A DNA stretch of 64,000 nt from Cryobacterium lactosi (GTDB lineage: Bacteria; Actinomycetota; Actinomycetes; Actinomycetales; Microbacteriaceae), in the NCBI RefSeq assembly GCF_004403945.1, contig NZ_SOHM01000031.1, forward strand, positions 274,532 through 338,531. Reading direction: 5' to 3'. The first letter of the stretch is position 1. The number at the start of each line of letters is the position of its first letter. The notes under the pieces were generated by a model that was not told where the DNA came from, ran no database searches, and was given only the letters and a program-made list of their open reading frames with translations. A program made the position numbers and the translations under genes. Shown piece after piece: positions 8,802 to 18,315 of the stretch.

Positions 8802-9752
8802 CTAACCGGCCACGACAACTTTGCCGAGCGCGCGTCCCTCGCCGAGGTAGCTCAGCGCCTGTGCCGCCTCGTGCAGCGGAAAGGTGCGGTCGATGTGGAT
8901 GCCCAACTCGCCGGCGGCACACTGCTCGGCGACGGGCTCGAAGTATGCCGGGCCCTCCCTGGCAATGAGCAGCCCCAGCCGGCGCCCGGTGACCAGGCCG
9001 AGCGCCGCGCCCACGGTCACGACCCGCAGCACGCTGCGCACGGTTCCGCCGACGCAGAGGTAGCGGCCGCCACGCGCCACGGCCCGCCGGTAGGCGAACA
9101 CCGACCGGTGTGCCACAAGGTCGAGGATCAGGTCGAACGGTTCGAGCCGGGTGAAGTCCGAGGTGGTGTAGTCGACGACCTCGTCGGCGCCGAGCCCGCG
9201 CATGAAATCGAGCTTCCTTGCGTTGTCGACGCCTGTCACATGCGCTCCGGCCCGTTTGGCCAGCTGAATCGCGAAGGATCCCGACCCGCCGCCTGCCCCG
9301 TTGATGAGCACACGCTGGCCGGCGCGAGCGGTGGCGGTGCCCTGCAGCGCGATCGCTCCGGCCTGGGGCAGCGTCGAAGCCTCGGCGAAGCTCAGCCCCG
9401 CTGGCTTGAGGGCGAGGGCCGCGAGCGGCGCCACCGCGTACTCGGCGAAACCGCCCAGAAGGCCCATGTTGTCGCCGTACACCTCATCATCGACGCGGAA
9501 CTTAGTGACGCCGGGGCCGACGGCGGTGACCCGTCCGGCGATGTCGGAGCCCAACACCCGGCGCCGGGGAGCGCGCAGCCCGCCGAGCCGGGCGTACCCC
9601 GGGGTGCCGGTCAGTCCCTCCCAGTCGGACAGATTGAGCGAGGTCGCGGCGACCTTGATCAGCACCTGGTTCGCGCCCGGCGAGGGTGTGGGAATCTCTT
9701 CGACCCTGAGTACGTCGGGCTGCCCATACCGGTCGTAGACGACGGCCTTCAC
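8802..9752 (-). CDS. NAD(P)-dependent zinc-less alcohol dehydrogenase / quinone reductase family (MDR)
   Basis: A 316-residue medium-chain dehydrogenase/reductase. After a GroES-like N-terminus (KAVVYDRYGQPDVL) comes the nucleotide-binding region GAGGGSGSFAIQLAKRAGAHV. Zinc-ligand cysteines are missing, which points to the quinone-oxidoreductase branch. The GTG at 9752 gives the canonical family start; another GTG at 9791 would add 13 poorly conserved residues. It is transcribed away from the DUF1992 gene and leads the two-gene operon with the hydrolase. Confidence 0.85.
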   Translation of the reverse strand: MKAVVYDRYGQPDVLRVEEIPTPSPGANQVLIKVAATSLNLSDWEGLTGTPGYARLGGLRAPRRRVLGSDIAGRVTAVGPGVTKFRVDDEVYGDNMGLLGGFAEYAVAPLAALALKPAGLSFAEASTLPQAGAIALQGTATARAGQRVLINGAGGGSGSFAIQLAKRAGAHVTGVDNARKLDFMRGLGADEVVDYTTSDFTRLEPFDLILDLVAHRSVFAYRRAVARGGRYLCVGGTVRSVLRVVTVGAALGLVTGRRLGLLIAREGPAYFEPVAEQCAAGELGIHIDRTFPLHEAAQALSYLGEGRALGKVVVAG

Positions 9753-9849
9753 ACTGAGCGGCGTTCGGGTGCGGGGTGGGGGCGACGGCACATGCGGGCC
9801 AGTGTACGCGGGGCTGCCCGTCACCGGGAGGCGAACGTAGGCTGGTGTC

Positions 9850-10455
9850 ATGACTGGCTCACGCGAACCCAGCGATACCCCGCTCAATGTGGCGCGGTAC
9901 AAGATCAACCGCGAGATCCCCGCATCCGAGAGGCCCGAAGCGGCCGAGCCGGACACCAACGAGGCCGGCCAGGCGATGATGGATGCCCGCGCGCAGTACG
10001 TGGAGATCTCGATCCAGCAGGCCATGCGTCGCGGCGACTTCGACAACCTGCCCGGCACCGGCAAGCCGATCCCCGGACTCAACGCCCCGTACGACCCGGA
10101 TTGGTGGATCCGACAGAAGATCGAGCGCGAGCAGATCACCGGACTGGGCCCGCCCGCCCTCACTCTGCGCTCCGAGGACGCCGGGCTCGACGCCCGCCTC
10201 GATGCCGTGGTGTCCGAGCGAGCGGTGCGGGAGATCCTCGACGACTTCAACCGGCGGGTGGTCGAGGCCCGCCGGCAGCTGCGCGGCGGCCCGCCGGTCG
10301 TCACGGCGCTGCGTGACACGGATGCGGAGATCGCTCGCTGGCAGGAGCGCCGCGAGGCCGCCCGCCGCGAGAGGGACGCCGCACGCGACCGTGAGGCCGC
10401 GGCCCGAGCCGCGATGACCTGGCGGCAACGTCGTCAAGCCAAACGCGGGCGATGA
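9850..10455 (+). CDS. DUF1992 (DnaJ homolog subfamily C member 28-like domain) protein
   Basis: A 201-residue protein. The conserved region is EISIQQAMRRGDFDNLPGTG followed by KPIPGL and the DPDWW motif, diagnostic of DUF1992, the domain shared with eukaryotic DNAJC28. The C-terminal 60 residues are charged and helical (Arg/Glu/Ala rich), probably a coiled coil. There is no J domain. Function is unknown. It is followed by a large hairpin and then the convergent HerA-like gene. Confidence 0.85.
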   Translation: MTGSREPSDTPLNVARYKINREIPASERPEAAEPDTNEAGQAMMDARAQYVEISIQQAMRRGDFDNLPGTGKPIPGLNAPYDPDWWIRQKIEREQITGLGPPALTLRSEDAGLDARLDAVVSERAVREILDDFNRRVVEARRQLRGGPPVVTALRDTDAEIARWQERREAARRERDAARDREAAARAAMTWRQRRQAKRGR

Positions 10456-10463
10456 GAGCGGTC

Positions 10464-10526
10464 CCGCGAACTGTGAGCTAAGCACCCAAAACGTCGAGTT
10501 TTCGGGGCTTTACTCACAGGTCGCGG
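10464..10526. repeat. Nested intergenic hairpin between convergent genes (element B)
   Basis: The outer arms are CCGCGAACTGTGAG (10464-10477) and CTCACAGGTCGCGG (10513-10526), 13 of 14 paired. The inner arms are AAGCACCCAAAAC (10480-10492) and GTTTTCGGGGCTT (10498-10510), 11 of 13 paired, around a five-base loop. It fills the gap between two convergent stops and can terminate both. The word CGCGAACTG also appears in the hairpin region near 21.94 kb. Confidence 0.8.
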
Positions 10527-10530
10527 AAGG

Positions 10531-11958
10531 TCACTCGGGTCTGAGGGGCACGCCTACGTCGGCCCCGCCCTCCCGGGTGAGACGCGGACCCATGCGCACC
10601 ATGGTGGGGGCGGGAACGAAACCGCCGGCGAAGAGGGCTTCGCCCTGCGTGAACCGCGACGCCCGGGCGAGCATCGCGGGTGGCACAAAACCGAAGATGG
10701 TGGCGAGCTCATCGAGGTCCACCGGAGACGTCATCTTCATGAGCGCCAGATTGTCGCACTGCGAGATGATGCTGGGATGCACCCGGGACGGCCGCTGGGT
10801 CGACAGCAGCAGCCAGAGACCGAACTTGCGCCCTTCCGCCGCGATCTGAACGATCCGCTCCCGCACTGCCACGTGCAACGGGCTGGTCTGGTCGGGTGAG
10901 CAGAAGTTGTGCGCCTCGTCGATGACGATCAGGAGCGGACGGCGCTGCTCCCGCTTGTCCCACAGATCGTCGAGAACCGCCAACGCCACGACCAGCGACT
11001 CCTCCGGGAATGCGAAGCCGCCGAGGTCGAGCACCGTCGCATCCGGCCGGGTGTCCAGGATGTCGGTGACGGCGGTCAGGCCCTGTGCCCAGACACTCCA
11101 ATCGGTCACCCGGAGGTTCTCGGTGCGCGCCGCCAGCTCCCGCGCCGCCGGGGTACCCCGTTCCACCAGTCCAGGGATGACCCTCGTCGGATCGATCAGA
11201 CCCACGGTGTCCTCGATGTGCATCAGTTCGTTGTGCTCGGCACGATCCTCGAGCGGATCGAGCCGAAACACCGCCGCCTTCGCCCGCAATGACAGGTCCA
11301 GGAATCGCACCCGGAGCGGATCCGGGCTCGACGCCGACGGGCGCAGAATCCGGATATCCCGGCTTGCCAGCGCCTTCTGCGCCTCTGTGGCGGCACCCGA
11401 CGGGTGAGCCTGCCGCATGTGCACGAAGTCCGCGTTCGGGTCGAAGATCACCATGGGCAGCGCCGTGTGAATCAGCAGCTGTTCAAGCGCCACACCCAGA
11501 GCGTAGGTCTTGCCCGATCCGCTCTGCCCGCACCAGAAGGTGTGCCGGTTGAAGCGCGTCGCGATCAGCCGGGCCGGGATGTGCTGGGAGGCCAGGAAGG
11601 AGCCGATGGGCAGGGACCCCGTGGTGTCGCCGTAGAGCACCTCGGTCGTGCGGGCGTCCGCCGGCTGCAACGTGGCCGATCCGAACGCGACGGGGCGCCG
11701 TCCATCGAGGTGGTGTCCATCCCCATTGAGCAGGCCCAGGATGCGGCCGGAACCGTGCGGGGCGCCGCCGATCGTGACGCTGACCTCCTCAACCTGGCCG
11801 AGCTGGTCCGTCTCGGCCTCACCCTCATCCGTGGTTCGCAGGACCACCAGGCTGCCCGGCTCGAATCGGGAGCCGGTCGCACCGACGAACTGGAAATGCC
11901 GGCCGTCGATCGATACCGCGGCGGCCTTTTCGAGTGTTGCGCTCTCAACTTCACTCAT
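10531..11958 (-). CDS. HerA-like ATPase (DUF87 family)
   Basis: A 475-residue predicted hexameric ATPase of the HerA/FtsK superfamily. An N-terminal beta-barrel-like HAS region (about 1-130) precedes Walker A GQSGSGKTYALG and Walker B LLIVIDEAHNF; the sensor region LLLSTQRPSRVHP follows. HerA proteins usually pair with the nuclease NurA in archaea or with SIR2/HerA defence systems, but no nuclease partner is adjacent here; the neighbours are DUF1992 (convergent) and an MFS gene (divergent). I prefer the ATG at 11958, preceded by AAGGG, over the one at 11973. Confidence 0.85.
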   Translation of the reverse strand: MSEVESATLEKAAAVSIDGRHFQFVGATGSRFEPGSLVVLRTTDEGEAETDQLGQVEEVSVTIGGAPHGSGRILGLLNGDGHHLDGRRPVAFGSATLQPADARTTEVLYGDTTGSLPIGSFLASQHIPARLIATRFNRHTFWCGQSGSGKTYALGVALEQLLIHTALPMVIFDPNADFVHMRQAHPSGAATEAQKALASRDIRILRPSASSPDPLRVRFLDLSLRAKAAVFRLDPLEDRAEHNELMHIEDTVGLIDPTRVIPGLVERGTPAARELAARTENLRVTDWSVWAQGLTAVTDILDTRPDATVLDLGGFAFPEESLVVALAVLDDLWDKREQRRPLLIVIDEAHNFCSPDQTSPLHVAVRERIVQIAAEGRKFGLWLLLSTQRPSRVHPSIISQCDNLALMKMTSPVDLDELATIFGFVPPAMLARASRFTQGEALFAGGFVPAPTMVRMGPRLTREGGADVGVPLRPE

Positions 11959-12140
11959 GGTGTGACCCTTCATCAGAATTCCGGGGGACAACCGCGTCCG
12001 TTCAGCGGCAGCGTAGTGCCGTTTCTCAGCTCTGGCACCTTGCCGGTCCTGGAGCAGAACGCTGGAGCCTAGCCATCCGCCCCTCCGAGGTCGATGATGA
12101 GTGGTGTGACGGGATGGTCTGAGGTGATCGGACCCGGGTC

Positions 12141-13409
12141 GTGAACCCGGCATCCCGGCGTGTCCAGCGCATCTACCTCGTTCTGCTGCTCGGCAATACC
12201 CTGGCGGCCTCGTTCATCTGGGGCATCAACACGCTGTTCCTGCTCGACGCCGGGCTGAGCAACTTCGAGGCGTTCGCGGCGAACGCGTTTTTCACCGCCG
12301 GCATGGTGATCTTCGAGATCCCGACCGGCGTGGTCGCCGACACCGTGGGCCGCAAGGCCTCCTACCTGCTGGGCACCATCACGCTGTCGGTGACCACCGC
12401 GCTGTACTGGATGCTCTGGCTCTGGCAGGCGCCGTTCGTCTGGTGGGCCATCGTGTCGGTGCTGCTCGGCCTGGGCTTCACCTTCTTCTCCGGCGCGGTG
12501 GAGGCCTGGCTGGTCGACGCGCTCACCTCGACCGGGTACACCGGCAGTCTCGAGGCGGTGTTCGGTCGGGGCCTGGTCGTGACCGGGATCGCGATGTTCG
12601 CCGGCTCGGTGCTCGGCGGGGTGATCGCCCAGGCGACCAATCTCGGAGTGCCGTTCCTGGTGCGGGCCGGGGTGCTCGTGGCTATGTTCATCTACGCGTT
12701 CGTGGTGATGAAAGACCTCGGCTTCACCCCGGACCACTCCCGCGGCCCGGTGAAGGCGACCCGCCTGGTGCTGGCGGAGTCGATCGAGCACGGGCTCAAG
12801 CGTCGGTCGGTGCGCTACATGATCCTCTCGGCGCCGTTCGCGTCCGGGGTCGGCATCTACGCCTTCTACGCCTTGCAGCCCTACCTGCTCGAGCTCTACG
12901 GCGACCCGTCCGCATATTCCATCGCCGGGCTGGCCGCGGCGATCCTCTCGTTGGCGCAGGTGGTCGGCGGGGTCGTCGCGCCCCGCATCCGCACGCTCTT
13001 CGCCAAGCGCACCAGCACCGTGATCGGGGCCTCGCTGCTCAGCGTGGTCTCGCTCATCGTGCTCGGCCTGAACAGCCTGTTCTGGCTCGCGGTGGTGTTC
13101 CTGCTGCTCTGGGGCTTCGTCTTCGCTGTCGCCGAACCGGTGCGCCAGGCCTATCTGAACGACATGATCCCGTCCAAGCAGCGCGCTACGGTGCTCTCGT
13201 TCGACTCGTTGTTCGGCAGCCTCGGCGGTGTGTTCATCCAGCCAGCCCTCGGCCGTGCCGCCGACCTCTGGGGCTACGGCGCCTCGCTCATGATCGGTGG
13301 TCTCGTGGAACTCATCGGCGTTCCGATCATGCTCGCCAGCCGACGCCAGAACGACCCGGCCGATAGCAAGACCGTTCAAGCGGATGCCGCCGCGCCCGAC
13401 GCATCCTGA
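12141..13409 (+). CDS. MFS transporter
   Basis: A 422-residue major facilitator with about twelve hydrophobic segments. MFS motif A appears as GVVADTVGRKASYLLG after TM2, and the related loop between TM8 and TM9 as VAPRIRTLFAKRTS. The start is GTG at 12141, and it diverges from the HerA-like gene across a 182-base gap. The sequence resembles drug- or metabolite-efflux MFS proteins of Actinobacteria; the substrate cannot be predicted. Confidence 0.88.
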   Translation: MNPASRRVQRIYLVLLLGNTLAASFIWGINTLFLLDAGLSNFEAFAANAFFTAGMVIFEIPTGVVADTVGRKASYLLGTITLSVTTALYWMLWLWQAPFVWWAIVSVLLGLGFTFFSGAVEAWLVDALTSTGYTGSLEAVFGRGLVVTGIAMFAGSVLGGVIAQATNLGVPFLVRAGVLVAMFIYAFVVMKDLGFTPDHSRGPVKATRLVLAESIEHGLKRRSVRYMILSAPFASGVGIYAFYALQPYLLELYGDPSAYSIAGLAAAILSLAQVVGGVVAPRIRTLFAKRTSTVIGASLLSVVSLIVLGLNSLFWLAVVFLLLWGFVFAVAEPVRQAYLNDMIPSKQRATVLSFDSLFGSLGGVFIQPALGRAADLWGYGASLMIGGLVELIGVPIMLASRRQNDPADSKTVQADAAAPDAS

Positions 13410-13483
13410 CAGTTCAACCAGGCCCGGCCGCGGCGTCACCGACCGTTCACTACGGCGTCACGGGTGACAGCGACACTGTGCGC

Positions 13484-14062
13484 ATGAACCCCCGCACGTC
13501 GCTCGATCCGGTCACCGTCGACCTTCGCCTCCTCTCGTCGCTCGACGTGGCCACGCTCGACACCGTGGGCGGCACGCTGGGGGAGCTGGACTATCCGGTC
13601 GCGGGCGCGCCCACCGGCCGAGCCCTCGTGGATTCGTATCTCCGCCGCGCTCCCGACAGCGCCTGGGCGCTCTTCCGGGGCGGCGCACCGGCGGGCGTCT
13701 TCGCGGTGGTCCCCTACCTCGAGCTGGCCGGGACCATGCAGACCTCCACCTATCTCGCCCATGCAGCCCGGGGCACCGGGCTGAACACGGCGGTGAAGCG
13801 GGCGGCGATCACGGCTGCCCGGACCGGCTCCCTCCCGCTCTATTCGTCGGTGCACCACGCGAACACGCGGTCGCTGGCGGCAACCCGCCGGCTGTTCGTG
13901 TCGATCGAGCCGGTGCAGGTGGCGGAGCGCATGACCGGTCGCCTTGCCTGGCGCTTCGAACTGAGCGATCCGTGGGCCCAGCTGACGAATGGCCCGGTGC
14001 ACCAGGGCCTCATCGACCAGCTCGGCGCAACGTTCCGGCGGCCGGCGCTCCAGGCGGCCTGA
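13484..14062 (+). CDS. GNAT-like N-acetyltransferase
   Basis: A 192-residue protein with a GNAT pattern in its second half: TYLAHAARGTGLNTAVKRA resembles the acetyl-CoA pyrophosphate loop (RGxGxN-type) and SSVHHANTRSLAATRRLF resembles the N-x-x-S-x-x-x-x-x-x-x-F motif of RimJ/RimL-like enzymes. The first 60 residues are less typical. An in-frame GTG at 13478 would add two residues. It is transcribed with the MMPL gene 80 bases downstream. Substrate unknown. Confidence 0.65.
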   Translation: MNPRTSLDPVTVDLRLLSSLDVATLDTVGGTLGELDYPVAGAPTGRALVDSYLRRAPDSAWALFRGGAPAGVFAVVPYLELAGTMQTSTYLAHAARGTGLNTAVKRAAITAARTGSLPLYSSVHHANTRSLAATRRLFVSIEPVQVAERMTGRLAWRFELSDPWAQLTNGPVHQGLIDQLGATFRRPALQAA

Positions 14063-14142
14063 CCGGCTGCGGGTTGCCGGGCACACCGGACGCGCGTACC
14101 GTCGGCTGCGGCATCCACCAGCCGGTCGGGAGGGGCCTCGTC

Positions 14143-16278
14143 ATGCACACCGTGCTCGAGCGCTATGGGGTGTTCGCGGCCAGCCATTCTTGGCGGGTCA
14201 TCGTGCTGTTTCTTGCGGCCGTGGGACTCGTGTCCGGTTTCGGCCTGGGTATCGGGCAGACCACCGACGACACCGTCACCCTGCCGGGCAGCGAGAGCAC
14301 CGCGGCCCAGGACCTGCTGCAATCGGCGTTCCCGAAGAGCGCGAAAGGCTCCGGCACGATCGTGTTCTCCGGCGACGCCGGGGCGTTCTCCTCGCCGGAC
14401 GGCACCGCCGCGCTGCAGTCCCTGGCCGCCAGCATTGCCGCCGACAAACATGTGACCCAGGCCGTGCTACTGCCGACGGCCATCAGCTCCGACGGCAGCG
14501 TCGCCTACATCAGCGTGTCATTCGACGTGGAAACGCGGGACGTCACGCCCGCGATCGCGCAGCCCGTGCTGGACACCGCGACCAAGGGTGCGCCGTCCGG
14601 GGCGACGGTGCTGCCCGGGGGCCAGATCGCCAAGACCCTCGCGGCCGAGCCCACTCACGGAGCCGAGGTGGTGGGGCTGGTCGCCGCCGCGATCATCCTG
14701 CTGATCTCCCTCGGCACCGCCGTGGCGATGGCCCTGCCGATCCTCTCGGCGCTCATCGGTCTGCTGTTCGGACTGGGCGCCATCGCACTGCTGAGCCTGC
14801 TGGATGCCATCCCGACGGTGTCCGGCACCATCGCGGCGATGCTCAGTCTCGGGGTGGGCATCGACTACTCCCTCTTCCTGGTCACCAAGTTCCGGTCGGT
14901 GCGGGCAACGGGAGCTTCGGTTCCCGTGGCGGCCGGGCGCGCGATGGCCGGCTCCGGCTCCGCCATCGTGTTCGCCGGGGTGACCGTGATGGTCGCCCTG
15001 GCCGGACTTGTCCTCGCCGGGGTGCCGTACCTCAACTCGCTCGCCTGGGTCGCCGCGACCGGGGTCGCCTGCGCGATGCTCACCTGCCTGCTCCTGCTGC
15101 CCGCTGTACTGGGCCTGCTCGGCGATGGCATCGAGCGCCTGGCCCTGCCCACCCGCACCGCCAGGCGGGAGAAGCCCGGCGTGTGGCACCGAGTCGGCGC
15201 CGCGACCTCGAAGAGGCCGTGGCTGTCCCTGGTCGGGAGCCTGGTGGTGCTCGCGGCTCTGGCGTTCCCGGTCACCTCCCTGCAACTCGGCCAGACCGAC
15301 GACGGCAACGCGCCCACCAGCCAGGTCACCCGGCAAAGCTACGACGTGCTCAGCGACGCGTTCGGGGCGGGGGTCAACGGTCCGTTGCTGGTGATCGCCG
15401 CCCTGCCCACGCCGGAGCCGAGCGGCCAGTCGGTTCCGCCCGATCCTGCCCTGGCCGCGCTCACCACCGCGTTCGGCTCCACCGACGGCGTGGCCAGTGT
15501 GGTCGGGGCGACGGTCAGTGACGACGGCACGGCCGCTCAATGGTCGGTGATCCCCACCACGGCCCCCAGCGATCCGAAAACCGCGAAACTGGTCGACACG
15601 CTGCGCACCTCGGTGATTCCCGGAGCCGCGGGCGACCTGGATCCGCTTGTCGGCGGGCAGACGGCGGCCAAGGCCGACTTCGCCGGCATCATCGACGCCA
15701 ACCTGCTCACGGTGATCATCGTGGTCATCGCGGCCAGCGCCGTGTTGCTGTTCTTCGCCTTCCGTTCCGTGGCGATCCCGCTCACGGCGGCGGCGATGAA
15801 CGTGGTTTCGATCCTGGTGGCCTACGGGGTGCTCGTGTTCGTCTTCCAGCAGGGCAACGGCATCCAGCTCACCGGCCTGGACGCCCCAGTGCCGATCGAG
15901 GCCTACGTGCCCCTGCTGCTCTTCGCCGTGCTGTTCGGCCTGTCGATGGACTACGAGGTGTTCCTGCTCAGCGCGATCCAGGAGTCCTGGCACAGCTTCG
16001 CTGACAACCGGCGGGCCGTTGTGCACGGTATCGGCAGCACCGGCCGGGTGATCACCTCGGCCGCGCTGATCATGGTGAGCGTGTTCATCTCCTTTGTGCC
16101 CAACCCCGACCCCGTCGTGAAGATGTTCGGTGTGGGCCTCGCGGCAGCGGTGCTCGTCGATGCGACACTGGTGCGCGGTGTGCTGGTTCCCGCCGTGATG
16201 ACGGTGCTGGGGCGGGCCAACTGGTGGTTGCCGGCGTGGCTCGACAAACGGATGCCGCACCTCACCATCGAGGGCTGA
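14143..16278 (+). CDS. MMPL family RND transporter
   Basis: A 711-residue membrane transporter of the actinobacterial MMPL family, with a duplicated RND architecture: TM1 (about residues 15-37), a large extracytoplasmic loop, a cluster of helices (about 170-340), a second TM7-like helix near 365, a second loop and a final helix cluster (about 525-700). Conserved RND features include GVGIDYSLFLVTKF in the first half and GLSMDYEVFLLSAIQE in the second, whose Asp-Tyr pairs carry the proton relay. MMPL proteins export lipids or small molecules. AGGGG lies before the ATG. Confidence 0.92.
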   Translation: MHTVLERYGVFAASHSWRVIVLFLAAVGLVSGFGLGIGQTTDDTVTLPGSESTAAQDLLQSAFPKSAKGSGTIVFSGDAGAFSSPDGTAALQSLAASIAADKHVTQAVLLPTAISSDGSVAYISVSFDVETRDVTPAIAQPVLDTATKGAPSGATVLPGGQIAKTLAAEPTHGAEVVGLVAAAIILLISLGTAVAMALPILSALIGLLFGLGAIALLSLLDAIPTVSGTIAAMLSLGVGIDYSLFLVTKFRSVRATGASVPVAAGRAMAGSGSAIVFAGVTVMVALAGLVLAGVPYLNSLAWVAATGVACAMLTCLLLLPAVLGLLGDGIERLALPTRTARREKPGVWHRVGAATSKRPWLSLVGSLVVLAALAFPVTSLQLGQTDDGNAPTSQVTRQSYDVLSDAFGAGVNGPLLVIAALPTPEPSGQSVPPDPALAALTTAFGSTDGVASVVGATVSDDGTAAQWSVIPTTAPSDPKTAKLVDTLRTSVIPGAAGDLDPLVGGQTAAKADFAGIIDANLLTVIIVVIAASAVLLFFAFRSVAIPLTAAAMNVVSILVAYGVLVFVFQQGNGIQLTGLDAPVPIEAYVPLLLFAVLFGLSMDYEVFLLSAIQESWHSFADNRRAVVHGIGSTGRVITSAALIMVSVFISFVPNPDPVVKMFGVGLAAAVLVDATLVRGVLVPAVMTVLGRANWWLPAWLDKRMPHLTIEG

Positions 16279-16303
16279 ACCGGCCTGGTCGGGCGACCGC
16301 GGG

Positions 16304-17170
16304 TCAGTCGGCGGCGACGCTGGTGGCCGCCCAGCTGGCCAGCAGGCGCAGCCGTTCGGCGCTGGGCGAACCGGGTTCGGCCGTGTAGATCAGCAGCACG
16401 GTGCCGGGGTCGGCGGTGATGGCGAGTTCCTCATAGGCCAGGGTGAGTTCACCGACCACCGGGTGATTGAACCGCTTCGTGCCGGACCCGTGCGTGCGCA
16501 CGTCGTGAGCGCCCCAGAGGGTGCGGAACGTGTCGCTTCGCGTGGACAGCTCGCCGACCAGGTCCTGCAGGGCCTTGTCGTTCGGGTCGCGACCGGCCTC
16601 GGCGCGCATGATCGACACACACATCTCGGCGAACACCTGCCAGTCCGGGTAGAACTCGCGCGACGCCGGGTCGAGAAACTGGAACCGGGCCAGGTTGGGG
16701 ATGCGCCCGCCGTCGCCGATCACGGGCGAGTAGAACGCTCGGCCCAGGTCGTTGGTCGCCAGGAGGTCCTGGTGCTGGTCGCGCACGAACGCGATCCCCT
16801 CGGTGATCGTGTCCAGCGCCCACTGCAGGCTCGGCCGGCTCGCCGGGTTCCGGGTCGCGCGGCGGCGGATGCGCCCGGACACCGGGATGCCGTCGGCGGC
16901 ACGGGCGAGATTGAACAGGTGGGTGCGTTCGGTGTCGTCCAGCTGCAGGGCCCTGGCGATGGCGTCGAGCACCGACGAGGACGCTCCGGCGATCGCACCG
17001 CGTTCGATTTTGGCGTAGTACTCCACACTCACTCCGGCCAGCGACGCCACCTCGGTGCGACGCAGCCCGGACACCCGCCGGTTGGCACCGGCGGGCAGAC
17101 CGGCCCGCTCCGGGGTGATCTTCGCGCGCCGCGACATGAGGAATTCGCGCACTTCGGCCTGATTGTCCAT
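16304..17170 (-). CDS. XRE-family helix-turn-helix regulator with MmyB-like ligand-binding domain
   Basis: A 288-residue regulator. The N-terminal HTH (about 10-75) contains VSGLRRTEVASLAGVSVEYY, typical of the actinobacterial MmyB group, and the rest is a PAS-like MmyB domain (about 105-285) with the usual NPVVGELTLAYEELA-like region seen here as HPVVGELTLAYEELAI. Such regulators normally sit divergent from an oxidoreductase gene they control, and here the alcohol dehydrogenase starts 131 bases away. Long-chain fatty acid binding is known for one family member; the ligand here is unknown. Confidence 0.9.
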   Translation of the reverse strand: MDNQAEVREFLMSRRAKITPERAGLPAGANRRVSGLRRTEVASLAGVSVEYYAKIERGAIAGASSSVLDAIARALQLDDTERTHLFNLARAADGIPVSGRIRRRATRNPASRPSLQWALDTITEGIAFVRDQHQDLLATNDLGRAFYSPVIGDGGRIPNLARFQFLDPASREFYPDWQVFAEMCVSIMRAEAGRDPNDKALQDLVGELSTRSDTFRTLWGAHDVRTHGSGTKRFNHPVVGELTLAYEELAITADPGTVLLIYTAEPGSPSAERLRLLASWAATSVAAD

Positions 17171-17200
17171 ATCCACGACAGTACGTCGCCCCGACGCGGT

Positions 17201-17227
17201 GTGGGGTGCTCTGCCGGTACACCCCAC
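17201..17227. promoter_or_regulatory. Inverted repeat GTGGGGTG-N11-CACCCCAC, candidate operator
   Basis: A perfect 8-bp inverted repeat (17201-17208 and 17220-17227) with centres about 19 bp apart lies in the divergent gap between the XRE regulator and the dehydrogenase. A second perfect palindrome, CCGGTGCACCGG, lies at 17248-17259. Either could bind a dimeric HTH regulator; assignment to the neighbour is inference. Confidence 0.5.
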
Positions 17228-17301
17228 GGCAGGGACTCCCGCCCGGCCCGGTGCACCGGTTCACTTGAGGACGTACCACCAGCAACCGAAGGAGCATCCA
17301 C

Positions 17302-18315
17302 ATGCGTTCAGTCATCATGTACGCCCCCGGCGACGTCCGGGTCGAAGACCGTCAGGACCCGACGATCATCCTGCCGACCGACGCGATCATCCGGCTCACG
17401 GCGACCTGCATCTGCGGGTCGGACCTGTGGCCGTACCGGGGCGTCGAGCCCGTCGACCACAGCCAGATGGGCCACGAGTACGTCGGTATCGTCGAGGCGA
17501 TCGGTGATGCCGTGCAGAGCGTCAAGGTCGGCGACTTCGTCGTGGGATCGTTCGTGATCTCCGACAACACCTGCGAAATCTGCCAGGCCGGATTCCAGTC
17601 CAAGTGCGAGCACGCCGAGTTCGCGTCGGGTATGCAGGCGGAGAAGGCGCGGATCCCGCTCGCGGACGGCACCCTCGTCGCGACCCCCGGCCAGCCGGAT
17701 GCCGATCTGATCCCGTCTCTGCTCGCCGCCTCCGATGTGCTCGGCACCGGGTGGTACGCCGCCGTGGCCGCCGAAGCCGGCCCGGGCAAGACCGTCGCGG
17801 TCGTCGGTGACGGAGCCGTGGGTCTGATGGCGATCCTCGCCGCGAAGCAGCTCGGCGCCGAACGCATCATCGCGATGTCGCGGCATCCCGAACGGCAGAA
17901 GCTGGCCCGGTTCTACGGCGCCACCGACATCGTCGAGGAACGCGGTGACGCGGGGGTGGCGAGAATCAAGGAACTCACCAATGGGCTCGGCGCGCACTCC
18001 GTGGTCGAGGCCGTCGGCACGCAGGAATCGTTCATGCAGGCCGTCGGCGCCACCCGCGGTGGCGGACACCTGGGCTACGTCGGGGTCAACCACGACGTGC
18101 AGATCCCCGGCATCCAGTTGTTCTTCGCCGGTATCCACACCCTCGGCGGGCCGGCCCCGGTGCGCCGGTTCCTGCCCCAGCTGATCCAGCTGATCTGGGA
18201 CCGCACCATCGACCCCGGCAAGGTCTTCGACCTCACCCTCCCCATCGAAGAGGCCGCCGCAGGCTACGAAGCCATGCACGAGCGCCGCGCCACCAAGGTG
18301 CTGCTCACCTTCTGA
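17302..18315 (+). CDS. Zinc-dependent alcohol dehydrogenase family protein
   Basis: A 337-residue MDR-family dehydrogenase. Catalytic zinc ligands are visible as ATCICGSDLW (Cys) and MGHEYVG (His-Glu). The structural zinc lobe is CEICQAGFQSKCEH, with one of the usual four Cys replaced. The Rossmann motif is VVGDGAVGLMAILAAKQLGA. GAAGGAG precedes the ATG. The stop overlaps the start of the MFS gene, so the two form an operon, probably under the divergent XRE regulator. Detoxification of an aldehyde or alcohol is plausible but unproven. Confidence 0.9.
   Translation: MRSVIMYAPGDVRVEDRQDPTIILPTDAIIRLTATCICGSDLWPYRGVEPVDHSQMGHEYVGIVEAIGDAVQSVKVGDFVVGSFVISDNTCEICQAGFQSKCEHAEFASGMQAEKARIPLADGTLVATPGQPDADLIPSLLAASDVLGTGWYAAVAAEAGPGKTVAVVGDGAVGLMAILAAKQLGAERIIAMSRHPERQKLARFYGATDIVEERGDAGVARIKELTNGLGAHSVVEAVGTQESFMQAVGATRGGGHLGYVGVNHDVQIPGIQLFFAGIHTLGGPAPVRRFLPQLIQLIWDRTIDPGKVFDLTLPIEEAAAGYEAMHERRATKVLLTF

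Noticed and set aside
12069..13439. Long open frame on the minus strand across the MFS gene
   Set aside because: Its translation is His/Glu/Arg-rich low complexity typical of antisense frames in high-GC DNA, while the + strand encodes a clear twelve-helix transporter.
14518..16260. 580-codon antisense frame across the MMPL gene
   Set aside because: Composition (Gln/His/Arg/Gly rich) and the perfect MMPL reading on the + strand mark it as a shadow frame.
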